DNA of 64,000 nucleotides from Advenella faeciporci (GCF_014652395.1 NZ_BMYS01000001.1:1-64000), one strand, 5' to 3'; positions 41,897 to 51,521 are shown, numbered from the stretch's first letter. Notes: a model not told the origin generated them from the letters alone. Made by a program: numbers and translations.

Positions 41897-42769
41897 CTAA
41901 GATTGTATACCTGACCGTAACGGAACGAAGCGCACTGCCTCAAGTTCAGTTCGATCCCAAGTGTCTTGTCCGGTTCTTTCTATAAGAACCAGTCTTTGAT
42001 TGCTGGTGCCTTCAGGGGCAATCAACCTGCCCCCCACACTAAGCTGAGATAACAATACGCCCGGGATTTCCATGCCGGCAGCCGCGATGACAATGGCATC
42101 GAAGGGCGCGTAAGCCGGCAACCCAAGCATACCGTCTCCGAATGTAAGGCTGACTTTGGAAACCAGTCGCAAATCACGTAAATGCTCGCGCGCCATGTCA
42201 TAAAGGCCTTTTATTCGCTCTATGCTGTAAACAACAGGAAACAGGTGAGCCATTACCGCAGCCTGATAACCACAGCCCGTACCAATTTCCATCACTTTTT
42301 TCGGGTTTCTGTCCTCGCACACAATAGACAGCATTCTGGAAATAATCCAGGGCTGGGAAATGGTTTGGGAAAACCCAATTGGCAACGCGGCATCTTCATA
42401 TGCCCTGCTGGCCAACCCCTGATCAACAAATATATGCCGGGGTACCGCCTGCATGGCCGCCAATACCCGCATGTCCGTGATGCCTTTTTGCTTCAGGCGC
42501 GTGACCATCTGGTGTCGCAATCTATCAGAATTCAATCCGAGATTCATGGGACCTCCTGTTGTGCCACCCGCCACGCCCGGCTTAAGCTGACTGGCAATAC
42601 CACTTTGCCCGTAAGAAAAAGACTGGGCACCCGACAAAATCCTTGTATTGCTATTGGTTGGGGTAATTTTAATTTTATTTACCGCTAGCGGACCGAATGA
42701 TGAGGTTTTTTTAACCTCTCTTACATTTTTATTACCATAAACCACAAGATCGTCTATGGGTTTACGCAT
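41897..42769 (-). CDS. pcm: Protein-L-isoaspartate O-methyltransferase
   Basis: Repairs isoaspartyl residues with SAM. The core has [17 protein letters not shown] (SAM loop), SIERIKGL and the C-terminal LEAVRFVPL. From ATG 42769 (GGAGG 5 nt upstream, overlapping surE by 16 nt) the product is 290 residues, including a 75-residue N-terminal extension without clear fold. A second in-frame ATG at 42547 has AGGAGG 4 nt upstream and would give a 216-residue enzyme close to E. coli Pcm (208). Either or both may be used. Confidence 0.94.
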   Translation of the reverse strand: MRKPIDDLVVYGNKNVREVKKTSSFGPLAVNKIKITPTNSNTRILSGAQSFSYGQSGIASQLKPGVAGGTTGGPMNLGLNSDRLRHQMVTRLKQKGITDMRVLAAMQAVPRHIFVDQGLASRAYEDAALPIGFSQTISQPWIISRMLSIVCEDRNPKKVMEIGTGCGYQAAVMAHLFPVVYSIERIKGLYDMAREHLRDLRLVSKVSLTFGDGMLGLPAYAPFDAIVIAAAGMEIPGVLLSQLSVGGRLIAPEGTSNQRLVLIERTGQDTWDRTELEAVRFVPLRSGIQS

Positions 42770-43515
42770 AAACCCTCCAGCCAATCATGGGTAATGCCTA
42801 ACTCGTCATAGTGCGTCAAGTCAAGCCGCAAAGGTGTAACTGATATTTTTCCCTGGTTGATAATGCCAAAATCGGTATCACTGCCGGCATCGGCCACTTC
42901 ACCGGTAGGGCCAATCCAGTAAATGGTTTCGCCACTGGGATTGGTTGCTTCAATAACCGGCTGAGAGGGATGGCGGCGTCCCAGACGGGCAACCCGGATA
43001 TTTTCAGGCTCGTGCTTTGGCAAGGGCGGAATGTTCACACTAAGCAGGCAAGGGGCCTGGCGAGGCTGCTCCAGCTGATGCCTGACAATATAAGCCGCTA
43101 TTTCAACAGCAGCTTCAAGATAGGGCCAGTTGCGCTCGGTAAGGGAAAAAGCGATGGAAGGAATTCCGAACAGATACCCTTCGGTGGCAGCCGCAACCGT
43201 GCCTGAATACAGCGTATCTTCACCAAGATTGGCGCCATTGTTAATACCTGAAACCACCAGATCAGGTTTATGCTTGAGGATGCCTGTCAAGGCAATATGC
43301 ACACAGTCGGAGGGCGTACCATTAACGTAGTAATAACCATTGGCCGCCTGCCGCACGGTTAACGGGCGAGTTAGTGTTAGTGAATTGGAAGCACCGCTAT
43401 GATTGGTTTCTGGTGCAATGACAATGACTTCCGCGAACGATCGTAACGCCTCTGCCAGTAACTCAACGCCTTTTGCGTTATATCCATCATCATTAGAGAC
43501 TAAAATTCGCTTCAT
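42754..43515 (-). CDS. surE: 5'/3'-nucleotidase SurE
   Basis: A 253-residue survival protein and nucleotidase. N-terminal [10 protein letters not shown] holds the metal-binding Asp pair, followed by [15 protein letters not shown] and [19 protein letters not shown]. The start is ATG 43515 behind GGAAC. Its leader contains competing hairpins and a terminator-like element. It overlaps pcm, so translation is coupled. Confidence 0.96.
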   Translation of the reverse strand: MKRILVSNDDGYNAKGVELLAEALRSFAEVIVIAPETNHSGASNSLTLTRPLTVRQAANGYYYVNGTPSDCVHIALTGILKHKPDLVVSGINNGANLGEDTLYSGTVAAATEGYLFGIPSIAFSLTERNWPYLEAAVEIAAYIVRHQLEQPRQAPCLLSVNIPPLPKHEPENIRVARLGRRHPSQPVIEATNPSGETIYWIGPTGEVADAGSDTDFGIINQGKISVTPLRLDLTHYDELGITHDWLEGLCVNP

Positions 43516-43529
43516 ATGTTCCAAACCAG

Positions 43530-43571
43530 AAAAAAAACCCAATAAATGATGGGTTGGAAAACTTCAACCCC
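43530..43571 (-). promoter_or_regulatory. Attenuator-like leader of surE
   Basis: In transcript order: GGGTTG pairs with CAACCC (43551-43570, as read on either strand). The same CAACCCA can instead pair with TGGGTT (43536-43555), which is followed by eight T residues (43537-43530). The first hairpin therefore excludes the second, which has the form of an intrinsic terminator 15 nt before the surE ATG. Stems are only 6 bp, so stability is uncertain. Confidence 0.4.
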
Positions 43572-43695
43572 AGAATAAAAGTTGACTTACTCATTATTTT
43601 TATAATCAGCTTATTGCATTTTAAAACAATATACCCCGAATGAACTTGTTTGAATTACATCTTGCAGATATTATCCAAAAAAATCACTTCGCGAC

Positions 43696-43724
43696 TTAAA
43701 AACAAAAACTTTCCTGTTTATAAT
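43696..43724 (+). promoter_or_regulatory. Candidate plsY promoter
   Basis: TATAAT (43719-43724) with a weak TTAAAA (43696-43701) 17 nt upstream, about 28 nt before the plsY ATG. Confidence 0.45.
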
Positions 43725-43752
43725 CTGCACTTGATAAAAAGAAGGAATCCCG

Positions 43753-44394
43753 ATGAACACCATACTGGCTGGCATTCTTGCCATTATTTTAGCCTACCTG
43801 GCAGGGTCAGTCCCTTTTGCCATTATTACCAGTAAATTATTTGGCCTGAAAGATCCAAGAACATTTGGCTCAGGTAACCCGGGTGCCACCAATGTACTCA
43901 GGACCGGCAACAAACTGGCCGCCGCACTTACTCTTGCCGGTGATGCTTTCAAGGGATGGCTGGCAGTATACCTTGCCATTAAGTTTGCACCGGAACTTAA
44001 CCTTACCGTAACCGGTATTGCTCTGGTTGCATTGGCTGTTTTCCTTGGACACTTGTATTCTGTCTTCCTTAAATTCAAGGGTGGAAAAGGCGTGGCAACC
44101 GCCATCGGCATCCTGCTTGCCATCCAGCCCTGGCTTGCCATGGCCACCCTGGCAACCTGGATTATCATTGCGGTATTTTTCAGGTACTCTTCGCTGGCAG
44201 CCATTATTGCCGCCATTTTCGCACCTTTTTACTACTATGCTGGCGACCAGATTGCCTGGCATAAACTTCCTGAAATATTTTGGGTTATTTGCCTTATTTC
44301 AATCATGCTTATTTACAAGCACAAGAAAAACATTGCCAACCTGCTGGCAGGAACTGAAACCAGGCTGGGCCAAAAAAACAAGCACCGTCACTAA
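43753..44394 (+). CDS. plsY: Glycerol-3-phosphate acyltransferase PlsY
   Basis: A 213-residue polytopic membrane enzyme that acylates glycerol-3-phosphate from acyl-phosphate, starting phospholipid synthesis. Motifs: [12 protein letters not shown] (39-50), KGWLAVYLA and the loop [13 protein letters not shown]. Five or so hydrophobic helices. AAGGAAT precedes the ATG. It ends 3-4 nt into the convergent tsaD gene. Confidence 0.97.
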   Translation: MNTILAGILAIILAYLAGSVPFAIITSKLFGLKDPRTFGSGNPGATNVLRTGNKLAAALTLAGDAFKGWLAVYLAIKFAPELNLTVTGIALVALAVFLGHLYSVFLKFKGGKGVATAIGILLAIQPWLAMATLATWIIIAVFFRYSSLAAIIAAIFAPFYYYAGDQIAWHKLPEIFWVICLISIMLIYKHKKNIANLLAGTETRLGQKNKHRH

Positions 44395-45388
44395 ACCTCG
44401 GAAAGGTCCCAACGGGGCCTTACGCTAAATGTATAAGCACTGCTGCTTATATCAACCAGCCCCGCCTTTACCCGTTCTGCGGCGGCATGTGCAATCATGG
44501 CACCATTATCAGTACACAGAGCCAGTGGCGGGAAGAACACCTGCCCACCTTGTTTGGCCATTTCACTACGCAAATAACTGCGCAATTGGCTGTTTGCCCC
44601 CACACCCCCCGCCACCACCAGTCTTTTAAGCCTGGTTTGTTTCATGGCCTTAATGACCTTATAGCCCAGCACATCCACAATAGCCTGTTGCGCCGAGGCA
44701 GCCAGGTTTGCCCTATCCTGCTCACTCAAAGGACCCGCTTGCTCTATCTTGCGCAGCGTCGTTAACACCGCTGTTTTCAGACCACTGAAACTGAAATCAA
44801 GATCAGGGCTATGCATCATGGGACGCGGCAAGGCATAAGCGGCAGGATCACCCTTTTCGGCCAGTCTGGAAAGCGCAGGCCCACCCGGATAAGGCAAGCC
44901 CATAAGCTTGGCCGATTTGTCAAACCTAACAGTTCATACCGCCCAACTCCATTTACCCGCATAATTTGTGTATGCCCACCAGAAACCAGCAAGGCCACGA
45001 AAGGAAACTCGGGAACCTCATCAGCCAGCATGGGCGAAAGCAAATGTCCCTCAAGGTGATGGATGGGAATGGCGGGCAAACTATGTGTCCAGGCAAAAGC
45101 CTGTGCCACCGATGCGCCAACCAGCAAAGCACCGGCAAGACCGGGGCCGGCCGTGTAGGCAACCGCATTGATATCCTTGGTGGTTAAACCTGATTTCTCA
45201 AGGACTTCACGGGTTAAAGGCAAGACGCGCCGGATATGGTCACGTGAGGCCAGCTCGGGCACCACTCCACCGTAAGCCTGGTGCATTGCAATCTGGCTAT
45301 GCAAGGCATGCGCCAGCAAACCCGTTTCAGTGTTGACAATTGCCACGCCTGTTTCATCACAGGAACTTTCAAAACCGATAATATTCAT
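44391..45388 (-). pseudogene. tsaD: Frameshifted tsaD, tRNA t6A synthesis protein (31-nt deletion)
   Basis: Two minus-strand ORFs together encode TsaD. The first part (45388 down to about 44925) has [20 protein letters not shown] and SGGHTQ, and ends at ELLG. The second part (from DKSAKLMGL down to 44391) has [18 protein letters not shown] and CTDNGAMIA. Between ELLG and DKSAK, 11 conserved residues of the GETLDDAAGEAFDK motif are missing. The two frames fit a 31-nt deletion: the 998-nt length plus 31 gives 342 codons plus stop, normal for TsaD. TsaD with TsaB/TsaE makes t6A37 and is normally essential. A sequencing or assembly error is as likely as a real lesion. Confidence 0.9.
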
Positions 45389-45549
45389 TATTTCAAATTA
45401 AAAACAGCCGTTTTATGCCAAATGGAACGCTGGCAGCAACTTTCTTGCGGCACAATCCCTGGTGCCCGACAAAATCATTGTGTTGCTTATTAAAGACGCA
45501 AGTGTGTAAATACCCAAACCAGACGCCTTTTTATTTATGAAGGATACAC

Positions 45550-45578
45550 CGTGTACGTTAAAGTACGTATTTTACACG
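45550..45578. promoter_or_regulatory. Inverted repeat upstream of purine permease
   Basis: CGTGTA (45550-45555) and TACACG (45573-45578) are perfect inverted arms 17 nt apart, 30-58 bp upstream of the permease start. Could be an operator; no regulator was assigned. Confidence 0.3.
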
Positions 45579-45607
45579 TTGTTCTACATTAAATAGGAGT
45601 AATGCCC

Positions 45608-46897
45608 ATGCTTGAGTCACTGTTTAAGCTACGGGAACATTCAACCGATGCCCGAACCGAGGTTCTGGCAGGTGTTACCACTTTCCTGACCATGGCCTAT
45701 ATTATCTTTGTCAATCCAGAAATCCTGGCGACCACCGGGATGGACAAAGGTGCCGTATTTGTGGCCACTTGCCTGGCAGCAGCCCTGGGTTGCTTCATCA
45801 TGGCGTTTTTGGCCAACTGGCCCATCGGCATGGCACCAGGCATGGGACTGAATGCTTTTTTTGCATTCGGAGTGGTGGGTGCCCTGGGCTATACATGGCA
45901 ACAGGCCCTTGGTGCCGTCTTCGTATCGGGCGTGATTTTCCTGATTCTTTCAGCTTCCGGCTTGAGAAAATGGCTTATTGAAGGCATTCCCAAGTCGCTC
46001 AGGGCTGCGATTGTTGCGGGCATTGGTCTGTTTCTGGCCCTGATTGCCCTTAAATCGGCCGGTATTGTAGTCGCTAATGATGCCACCCTGGTTTCCCAGG
46101 GGGATTTAAGCTCACCCACGGTATTGCTGGCCATCCTGGGGTTCTTTATTATTGCCGTTCTGGATGCAATGAAAATCAAGGGTGCTATTTTGATCGGCAT
46201 TCTGGCCATTACTGTCTTATCGGCCATCCTGGGTTATAGCCCACCCATTTCAGATATTGTTTCCATGCCACCCAGCGTTGCGCCCACTTTTCTGCAGCTT
46301 GATATTGCCGGCGTGCTGAACCATGGTTTCCTCAACGTTATTTTGGTATTTGTACTGGTAGAGGTTTTTGACGCTACCGGTACCCTGATTGGCGTGGCAA
46401 AACGGGCCAACCTGTTACCTGAAGGAAAACCCAACAAACTGGGCCGCGCCCTGTTTGCCGATAGCAGTGCCATTTTGGCCGGCTCACTAATTGGCACCAG
46501 CAGCACCACTGCCTTTGTGGAAAGCGCCGCAGGTGTGCAGGCAGGTGGCCGTACTGGAATGACTGCCCTGGTCATTGGCATTTTGTTCCTGCTATGCCTG
46601 TTCTTTGCGCCACTGGCCAGCGTAGTGCCCGCTTATGCAACCGCACCTGCCCTGCTTTATGTCGCTGGCCTAATGGTCAGGGACCTGACCGAAGTGGAGT
46701 GGACCGATGTTACCGAAGCCATTCCCGCTTCTTTAACCGCTATTATCATGCCCTTTACATACTCCATCGCCGAAGGCATTGCTTTTGGCTTTATCAGCTA
46801 TGTCGTCATGAAAATAGGAACGGGCAGGATGAAAGAACTGCATATTGCCAGCGTTATTGTTGCCGCGTTGTTTATTATCCGGTTTGTTCTGGAATAA
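45608..46897 (+). CDS. AzgA/GhxP-type purine permease (NCS2 superfamily)
   Basis: A 429-residue polytopic transporter. It has the AzgA-family N-terminus (FKLREHSTDARTEVLAGVTTFLTMAYIIFVNP, split over a loop and helix 1), GMAPGMGLNAFFAF in helix 3, LVEVFDATGTLIGVAKRA and the helix-10 region GTSSTTAFVESAAGV. Characterised members import adenine or hypoxanthine/guanine by proton symport; which base is used is not evident. The ATG at 45608 is preferred: AGGAG lies 8 nt upstream, but only 2 nt before an ATG two codons earlier. Confidence 0.92.
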   Translation: MLESLFKLREHSTDARTEVLAGVTTFLTMAYIIFVNPEILATTGMDKGAVFVATCLAAALGCFIMAFLANWPIGMAPGMGLNAFFAFGVVGALGYTWQQALGAVFVSGVIFLILSASGLRKWLIEGIPKSLRAAIVAGIGLFLALIALKSAGIVVANDATLVSQGDLSSPTVLLAILGFFIIAVLDAMKIKGAILIGILAITVLSAILGYSPPISDIVSMPPSVAPTFLQLDIAGVLNHGFLNVILVFVLVEVFDATGTLIGVAKRANLLPEGKPNKLGRALFADSSAILAGSLIGTSSTTAFVESAAGVQAGGRTGMTALVIGILFLLCLFFAPLASVVPAYATAPALLYVAGLMVRDLTEVEWTDVTEAIPASLTAIIMPFTYSIAEGIAFGFISYVVMKIGTGRMKELHIASVIVAALFIIRFVLE

Positions 46898-47097
46898 ACA
46901 AACGTTTTAACAGGCGTTAACGCTATATTCTGGCCAACGGCATATCGCTCCATTTGCAAAACAAAGCTGGCATTGCAAGCCTGCAGTGCTGCCTTAATCG
47001 TTTAGCTATGGAAGCGATAAAAAAATTCAACTTTAATTAAATGCCCTTGGCCCACATTTACAGTTACTATACAGGTTTAACTTCAGGATCACTCATC

Positions 47098-47484
47098 ATG
47101 GCCATTAAAGAATTAACCCAGGCAACCTTTGAGTCTGCCATCAAAGACGATAACACCCTTATTATTGATTTCTGGGCACCCTGGTGTGGCCCTTGCCGTC
47201 AATTTGCACCGGTTTTTGAAAAGGCCTCTGAAAAATTCACGAACATTGAATTTGCCAAAATCAATACCGAAGAAGAACAGGAATTGGCTGGCGCACTAAG
47301 AATCCGCTCTATCCCGACCTTGATGGTTTTTCGTGAAAAAGTCCTGATGTTTTCACAGGCAGGCGCACTGTCACCCAGTCAACTGGATGAACTGCTAACC
47401 AAAATCCAGGAAATTGATATGGAAAAAGTGCACCAGGAAATAGCTACCGCACAAGCCAAATCCGACGAACAAAACCAGGCCTGA
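47098..47484 (+). CDS. Thioredoxin
   Basis: A cytosolic 128-residue thioredoxin with the active site WCGPC (Cys30, Cys33), the KINTEEEQELAGALRIRSIPTLMVF region containing the cis-Pro (split over beta strands) and a C-terminal extension of about 20 residues (MEKVHQEIATAQAKSDEQ). The ATG follows AGGAT by 8 nt; upstream codons in frame lack support. Whether it is the main thioredoxin is not known. Convergent with yigZ. Confidence 0.93.
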   Translation: MAIKELTQATFESAIKDDNTLIIDFWAPWCGPCRQFAPVFEKASEKFTNIEFAKINTEEEQELAGALRIRSIPTLMVFREKVLMFSQAGALSPSQLDELLTKIQEIDMEKVHQEIATAQAKSDEQNQA

Positions 47485-47555
47485 TCTTGCCTGACCTTTG
47501 CCACCTGACTTGGCAAAGAAGACGGATGGCAATCGCAGTAACAGACCTTATTACT

Positions 47556-48155
47556 TTAAGGCTGCCCTATTTCATCAGGAAAATACCACTGCCCCCTGCC
47601 CTTGGTCAGGTTAACGAAAACCTGCTCAAGGGGTTCAATTTGCCTCAAGGGTATTTCAAGGGTCATGGTAATACCCGTATCCGTATATATTTCATCAACA
47701 ATATTGGCTTCAGTCTGGGCAATGCGTGACTTGACCAGGGCCATTTCCGAAAACAGACAAGAACAAATCACGGTTTTCGTTTCTATAATCTCAATCTGAG
47801 GTGCCTGGCGCAGGCATTTGGCCGCACACCCCCCATAGGCTCGTACCAAACCACCCGTACCAAGTTTGATACCGCCAAAATATCGAATAACCAAGACCGC
47901 GACATTGGTCAGGTCCTGCCCTTCTATGGCTTGCAAAATAGGCCGCCCGGCTGTCCCGCCTGGCTCTCCATCGTCATTAAAACGATAGTTTTGGCCTACT
48001 TTGAAAGCCCAGCAATTGTGCGTTGCCTCGGGCGCATGCAGCCGGGAGAAAAAACCAAGCGCCTCTTCTGAAGAAGAAACCGGCATTGCATGCGCAATAA
48101 AACGGCTTTTTTTAATATCTTCTTCAAATGAGAATGACCCAGACAGTGTCTTCAT
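47556..48155 (-). CDS. YigZ/IMPACT-family protein
   Basis: A 199-residue UPF0029-type protein. The N-terminal domain has KKSRFIAHAMPV, FNDDGEPGGTAGRPIL and VIRYFGGIKLGTGGLVRAYG, the family signature, followed by a ferredoxin-like C-terminal domain. Relatives (YigZ, YvyE, IMPACT) are linked to translation or proline dipeptides; function is unresolved. It overlaps ybiT by one base (TAATG), so the two are translationally coupled, which supports a translation-related role. Confidence 0.92.
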   Translation of the reverse strand: MKTLSGSFSFEEDIKKSRFIAHAMPVSSSEEALGFFSRLHAPEATHNCWAFKVGQNYRFNDDGEPGGTAGRPILQAIEGQDLTNVAVLVIRYFGGIKLGTGGLVRAYGGCAAKCLRQAPQIEIIETKTVICSCLFSEMALVKSRIAQTEANIVDEIYTDTGITMTLEIPLRQIEPLEQVFVNLTKGRGQWYFPDEIGQP

Positions 48156-49756
48156 TAACCCTCAATGCCACGTGAAGCCAGGTAGTCCTCGTAACCACCC
48201 TGGTAATCAATAATCTCGCCATTTGGCATGATTTCAATAATACGATTAGCCAGGCCTGACACGAATTCACGGTCATGCGAAACAAAGATTAGCGTGCCCG
48301 CGTATTTTTCAAGTGCAAACTGCAACGATTCGATGGATTCCATATCCAGGTGATTGGTGGGTTCGTCTAACAGCAGCACATTATGCCGTCCAAGCATTAG
48401 GCGACCGAATGTCATACGGTTTTTCTCACCCCCTGACAAAACCTTGACCTGTTTGACAATATCATCGGCGGAAAACAGCAAACGCCCCAAGACCGAGCGG
48501 ATTGCCTGGTCTTCATCGCCCGGCTTGCGGTACTGCCCCATCCAGTCAAACACATTAATGTCTGTCTGAAAATAGTCGGAAACGTCTTGGGCCATGTAGC
48601 CAATATCGGCATTTTCAGACCATTTAACGGTACCGCTATCAGGTTGCAGATCGGCGGCAAACATTCTTAATAGTGTTGTTTTACCCACGCCATTGGCACC
48701 AATAATGGCAATTTTCTGGCCCGCTTCTATCATGGCCGAAAAATTATTAATAACCGGCTCATCAAAAGCCTTGCTGACTTTATCAACCGTTACTGCCAGG
48801 CGATGCAGGACTTTCTCCTGCTCAAACCTGATGTAGGGGTTCTGGCGTGATGAAGGTTTGACTTCAACGGTTTCCGACTTGATACGGTCAATTTGCTTCA
48901 GGCGCGAAGTGGCCTGGCGGGACTTGGATTTATTGGCGGCAAAACGACGCACAAAGTCTTGCAACTCGGTAACGCGCTCTTTGGCCTTTGCGTTGTCGCT
49001 GACCAGCCTTTCACGGGCCTGGGTAGAGGCCAGCATGTAATCGTCATAATTGCCCGGATAAATACGGATTTCACCATAATCGAGGTCAGCCATATGGGTA
49101 CAGACCTGGTTCAGGAAGTGACGGTCGTGACTGATGATGATCATGGTGCTTTGGTAACCGTTAAGCACACCCTCTAGCCAGCGAATGGTATTGATATCCA
49201 GGTTGTTGGTAGGTTCGTCAAGCAGCAGGACATCGGGGTTGGAAAACAGGGCTTGCGCAAGCAACACCCGCAGCTTCCAGCCCGGTGCAATTTCCTTCAT
49301 GGGCAGAGTATGCTGTTCAACGGGAATTTCCAGCCCCAGCAACAATTCACCCGCACGGGCCTCTGCCGTATAGCCATCGTATTCGGCAAACTTGGCTTCC
49401 AGCTCGGCAGCACGCATGTAATCATCATCGGTGGCTTCAAGATTGGCGTAAATGGCATCACGCTGGCTCATGGCTTCCCACATTTCAAGGTGGCCCATCA
49501 TGACCACATCCAGCACGCGAATTTCTTCGTAGGCAAATTGATCCTGACGCAATTTACCCAAGCGTACACCAGGATCCAGCGAAACATTACCAGAGCTCGC
49601 CTCAAGGTCGCCCCCAATGATTTTCATGAACGTGGATTTACCGGAGCCATTGGCACCGATTAGGCCATAACGGTTGCCTCCACCGAATTTAACACTGACA
49701 TTTTCAAACAGGGGTTTGGGTCCGAACTGGATGGTAAGATTTGCTGTAGAGATCAC
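48155..49756 (-). CDS. ybiT: ABC-F ATPase YbiT
   Basis: A 533-residue soluble protein with two ABC domains and no membrane part. Domain 1: [24 protein letters not shown] (the YbiT-type signature) and [11 protein letters not shown]. Then an ABC-F linker (about 240-310) and domain 2: [18 protein letters not shown] and [15 protein letters not shown] proteins act at the ribosomal E site. The GTG at 49756 matches the E. coli YbiT N-terminus; a TTG ten codons upstream is the alternative. A terminator-like hairpin lies 35 nt upstream. Confidence 0.95.
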   Translation of the reverse strand: MISTANLTIQFGPKPLFENVSVKFGGGNRYGLIGANGSGKSTFMKIIGGDLEASSGNVSLDPGVRLGKLRQDQFAYEEIRVLDVVMMGHLEMWEAMSQRDAIYANLEATDDDYMRAAELEAKFAEYDGYTAEARAGELLLGLEIPVEQHTLPMKEIAPGWKLRVLLAQALFSNPDVLLLDEPTNNLDINTIRWLEGVLNGYQSTMIIISHDRHFLNQVCTHMADLDYGEIRIYPGNYDDYMLASTQARERLVSDNAKAKERVTELQDFVRRFAANKSKSRQATSRLKQIDRIKSETVEVKPSSRQNPYIRFEQEKVLHRLAVTVDKVSKAFDEPVINNFSAMIEAGQKIAIIGANGVGKTTLLRMFAADLQPDSGTVKWSENADIGYMAQDVSDYFQTDINVFDWMGQYRKPGDEDQAIRSVLGRLLFSADDIVKQVKVLSGGEKNRMTFGRLMLGRHNVLLLDEPTNHLDMESIESLQFALEKYAGTLIFVSHDREFVSGLANRIIEIMPNGEIIDYQGGYEDYLASRGIEG

Positions 49757-49790
49757 GATAAATTTTAATGAAAGAGTTGCTTGCAAAGAA

Positions 49791-49820
49791 AAATGCCTTT
49801 TCCAGGAGGAAAAGACATTT
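49791..49820 (-). terminator. Terminator-like hairpin in the ybiT leader
   Basis: AAATG-CTTTTCC and GGAAAAG-CATTT pair over 12 bp with one mismatch around AGGA; on the minus strand it is followed by TTCTTTG. It lies between ldcA and ybiT, 35 nt before the ybiT start. Confidence 0.6.
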
Positions 49821-49852
49821 CAAAGTTGGATATGAAGCCAATTTTAACAAAA

Positions 49853-49885
49853 TAAGGCCTTAATTATTGAAAACAAGGCCTTTTT
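49853..49885 (-). terminator. Second hairpin after the LD-carboxypeptidase gene
   Basis: Two AAGGCCTT palindromes 15 nt apart can pair with each other; T residues (TATTTTG) follow on the minus strand. With the hairpin at 49791-49820 it forms a double terminator after the LD-carboxypeptidase gene. Confidence 0.55.
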
Positions 49886-49899
49886 TCAATAATTGATGA

Positions 49900-51048
49900 T
49901 TATTTTTTCTTCTTTTTTCCGGTTTTTTCCTTACTGGAAGGCTTAGGCTCATCATGTATATGCAAGTGCACACCTTCGTGAAAATGCCCTTGCTCACCAC
50001 TACTACCATGAGCGTACTCTGGTTCATCAGCGTGGTCGTGCTCATCGAGTACCAAATAAGCCATACCGTCTTCCGTGGCAACCCCCACTTTTTTACCAAT
50101 CGGCAACGTGACCCTGACATCACCATGACCATAAGGCAGACCATACACAACCGGCACATTCACCTGCTCTTTAAGCCACTTGATCACATGGGGCATATCG
50201 TAGCCGTTATCGTTTTCGGTTAATTTGTAATCGGTAATATGTCCCAGTACAATGGCTTTCTGCTTTTGTAAAATACCGGCATGCAACAAATGCGTCAACA
50301 TCCGCTCAACTCTGTAAGGATGCTCACCCACATCTTCAAAAAACAGAATGCCGTTTTTGATCTTGGGCAAATAAGGTGTACCTACCAGTGATGCAAGCAT
50401 GGCCAGGTTACCACCCCAAAGCGTTCCCCTTGCATCGACAGCATCTGAGCCAGGAGATTCAAAACTTAAAATTTCCAGCTCGCCACGCATGCTTTCCACA
50501 AAAATCTCAGCAGTCAGGTCATCTATTTTTTTATTGCCAAAATCGGATACCGCGGCAGGTCCGGTATAACTGCTTAAGCCGGTTTTTGCCAGCAGTGCCA
50601 GGTTGAAAGCGGTAAAGTCACTGTAACCGATATATTTCTTGGGGTTGTTTTCAAGCAATTTCCAATCAATCTGGTGCAAGATCCGGCTAATACCATATCC
50701 GCCACGGGTAGCCATCACTACCGTGCTGCTGTCTTTAGCCGCACGGGAAAACGCATGGGCCCTTTGTTTATCGGTGCCGGCAAAACGCAAGTCCCTGGCA
50801 TCTGCCGCTTTGTCTACTTTGACCTTGAAGCCCATTTTAGTCAGCCGTTTTTCAGCCAGCGCCAGCTTGCCCGGATCTTGCAAGGCACCTGATGGAGAAA
50901 GCAGGTACAAATCAATCGGGTCTTCGTAGACAGAAATGGGCACGGGTACGTCATCGGCCTCATCCAGCAAAATCTGCACATCGTTTAAACGTTCAATTTC
51001 TTCCTGGGTTTTGTCTTTCTTGTTGTGATGTTCTGCACTTGCGTTCAT
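49900..51048 (-). CDS. LD-carboxypeptidase (S66 family) with His-rich C-terminal tail
   Basis: About 382 residues. The S66 serine-peptidase core shows the nucleophile in IGYSDFT (Ser143), the acid in FFEDVGEHPYRVERM (Glu238) and the base in GLPYGHG (His308). Family members cut the terminal D-Ala from cytosolic murein tetrapeptides (LdcA) or detoxify microcin C (MccF). Unusually, residues about 335-382 form a tail with eight His in about 33 residues (DEHDHADE, HFHEGVHLHIH) ending in Lys. ATG 51048 has AGGA upstream and overlaps tadA as ATGA. No signal peptide. Confidence 0.88.
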   Translation of the reverse strand: MNASAEHHNKKDKTQEEIERLNDVQILLDEADDVPVPISVYEDPIDLYLLSPSGALQDPGKLALAEKRLTKMGFKVKVDKAADARDLRFAGTDKQRAHAFSRAAKDSSTVVMATRGGYGISRILHQIDWKLLENNPKKYIGYSDFTAFNLALLAKTGLSSYTGPAAVSDFGNKKIDDLTAEIFVESMRGELEILSFESPGSDAVDARGTLWGGNLAMLASLVGTPYLPKIKNGILFFEDVGEHPYRVERMLTHLLHAGILQKQKAIVLGHITDYKLTENDNGYDMPHVIKWLKEQVNVPVVYGLPYGHGDVRVTLPIGKKVGVATEDGMAYLVLDEHDHADEPEYAHGSSGEQGHFHEGVHLHIHDEPKPSSKEKTGKKKKK

Positions 51049-51521
51049 AATTTTGATCCTTTCCTGCGTTCCCTGAAAAAATGGCGCAGTTTTTCTGCGC
51101 ACGCCTGCTCCAAAACACCCGACGTAATTCTTGTATGATGATTGATTTTTTTATTGGCCTGAATGCACAACACACTGCCACAGGCCCCTGTTTTTGGATC
51201 GGAGGCACCATAAACCACATGGGCGATCCTTGCATGCGTTAATGCTCCAATGCACATGACGCAAGGCTCAAGTGTTACATAAACAGTCAGGTCAGGCAAA
51301 CGATAATTCTGCTCATGAGCCGCCGCCTGACGCAAGGCAACAATTTCCGCATGCGCAGTGGGATCAGAGTCAATAATGGTGCGGTTATAACCTTTGCCAA
51401 TAACCTCACCCGCACTATTAACCACCACCGCCCCCACCGGCACTTCTGCGCAATCGTATGCCAGCTGCGCCTGTTGTAAAGCCATTTGCATGAACTTTTC
51501 ATGCCTGTCTGCCAATGACAC
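51045..51521 (-). CDS. tadA: tRNA adenosine(34) deaminase
   Basis: A 158-residue zinc deaminase making inosine 34 in tRNA-Arg(ACG). The zinc site is His57 and catalytic Glu59 in HAEIVALRQA, with PCVMC (Cys87, Cys90). It starts with GTG and overlaps the LD-carboxypeptidase gene by 4 nt. Confidence 0.96.
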   Translation of the reverse strand: MSLADRHEKFMQMALQQAQLAYDCAEVPVGAVVVNSAGEVIGKGYNRTIIDSDPTAHAEIVALRQAAAHEQNYRLPDLTVYVTLEPCVMCIGALTHARIAHVVYGASDPKTGACGSVLCIQANKKINHHTRITSGVLEQACAEKLRHFFRERRKGSKL

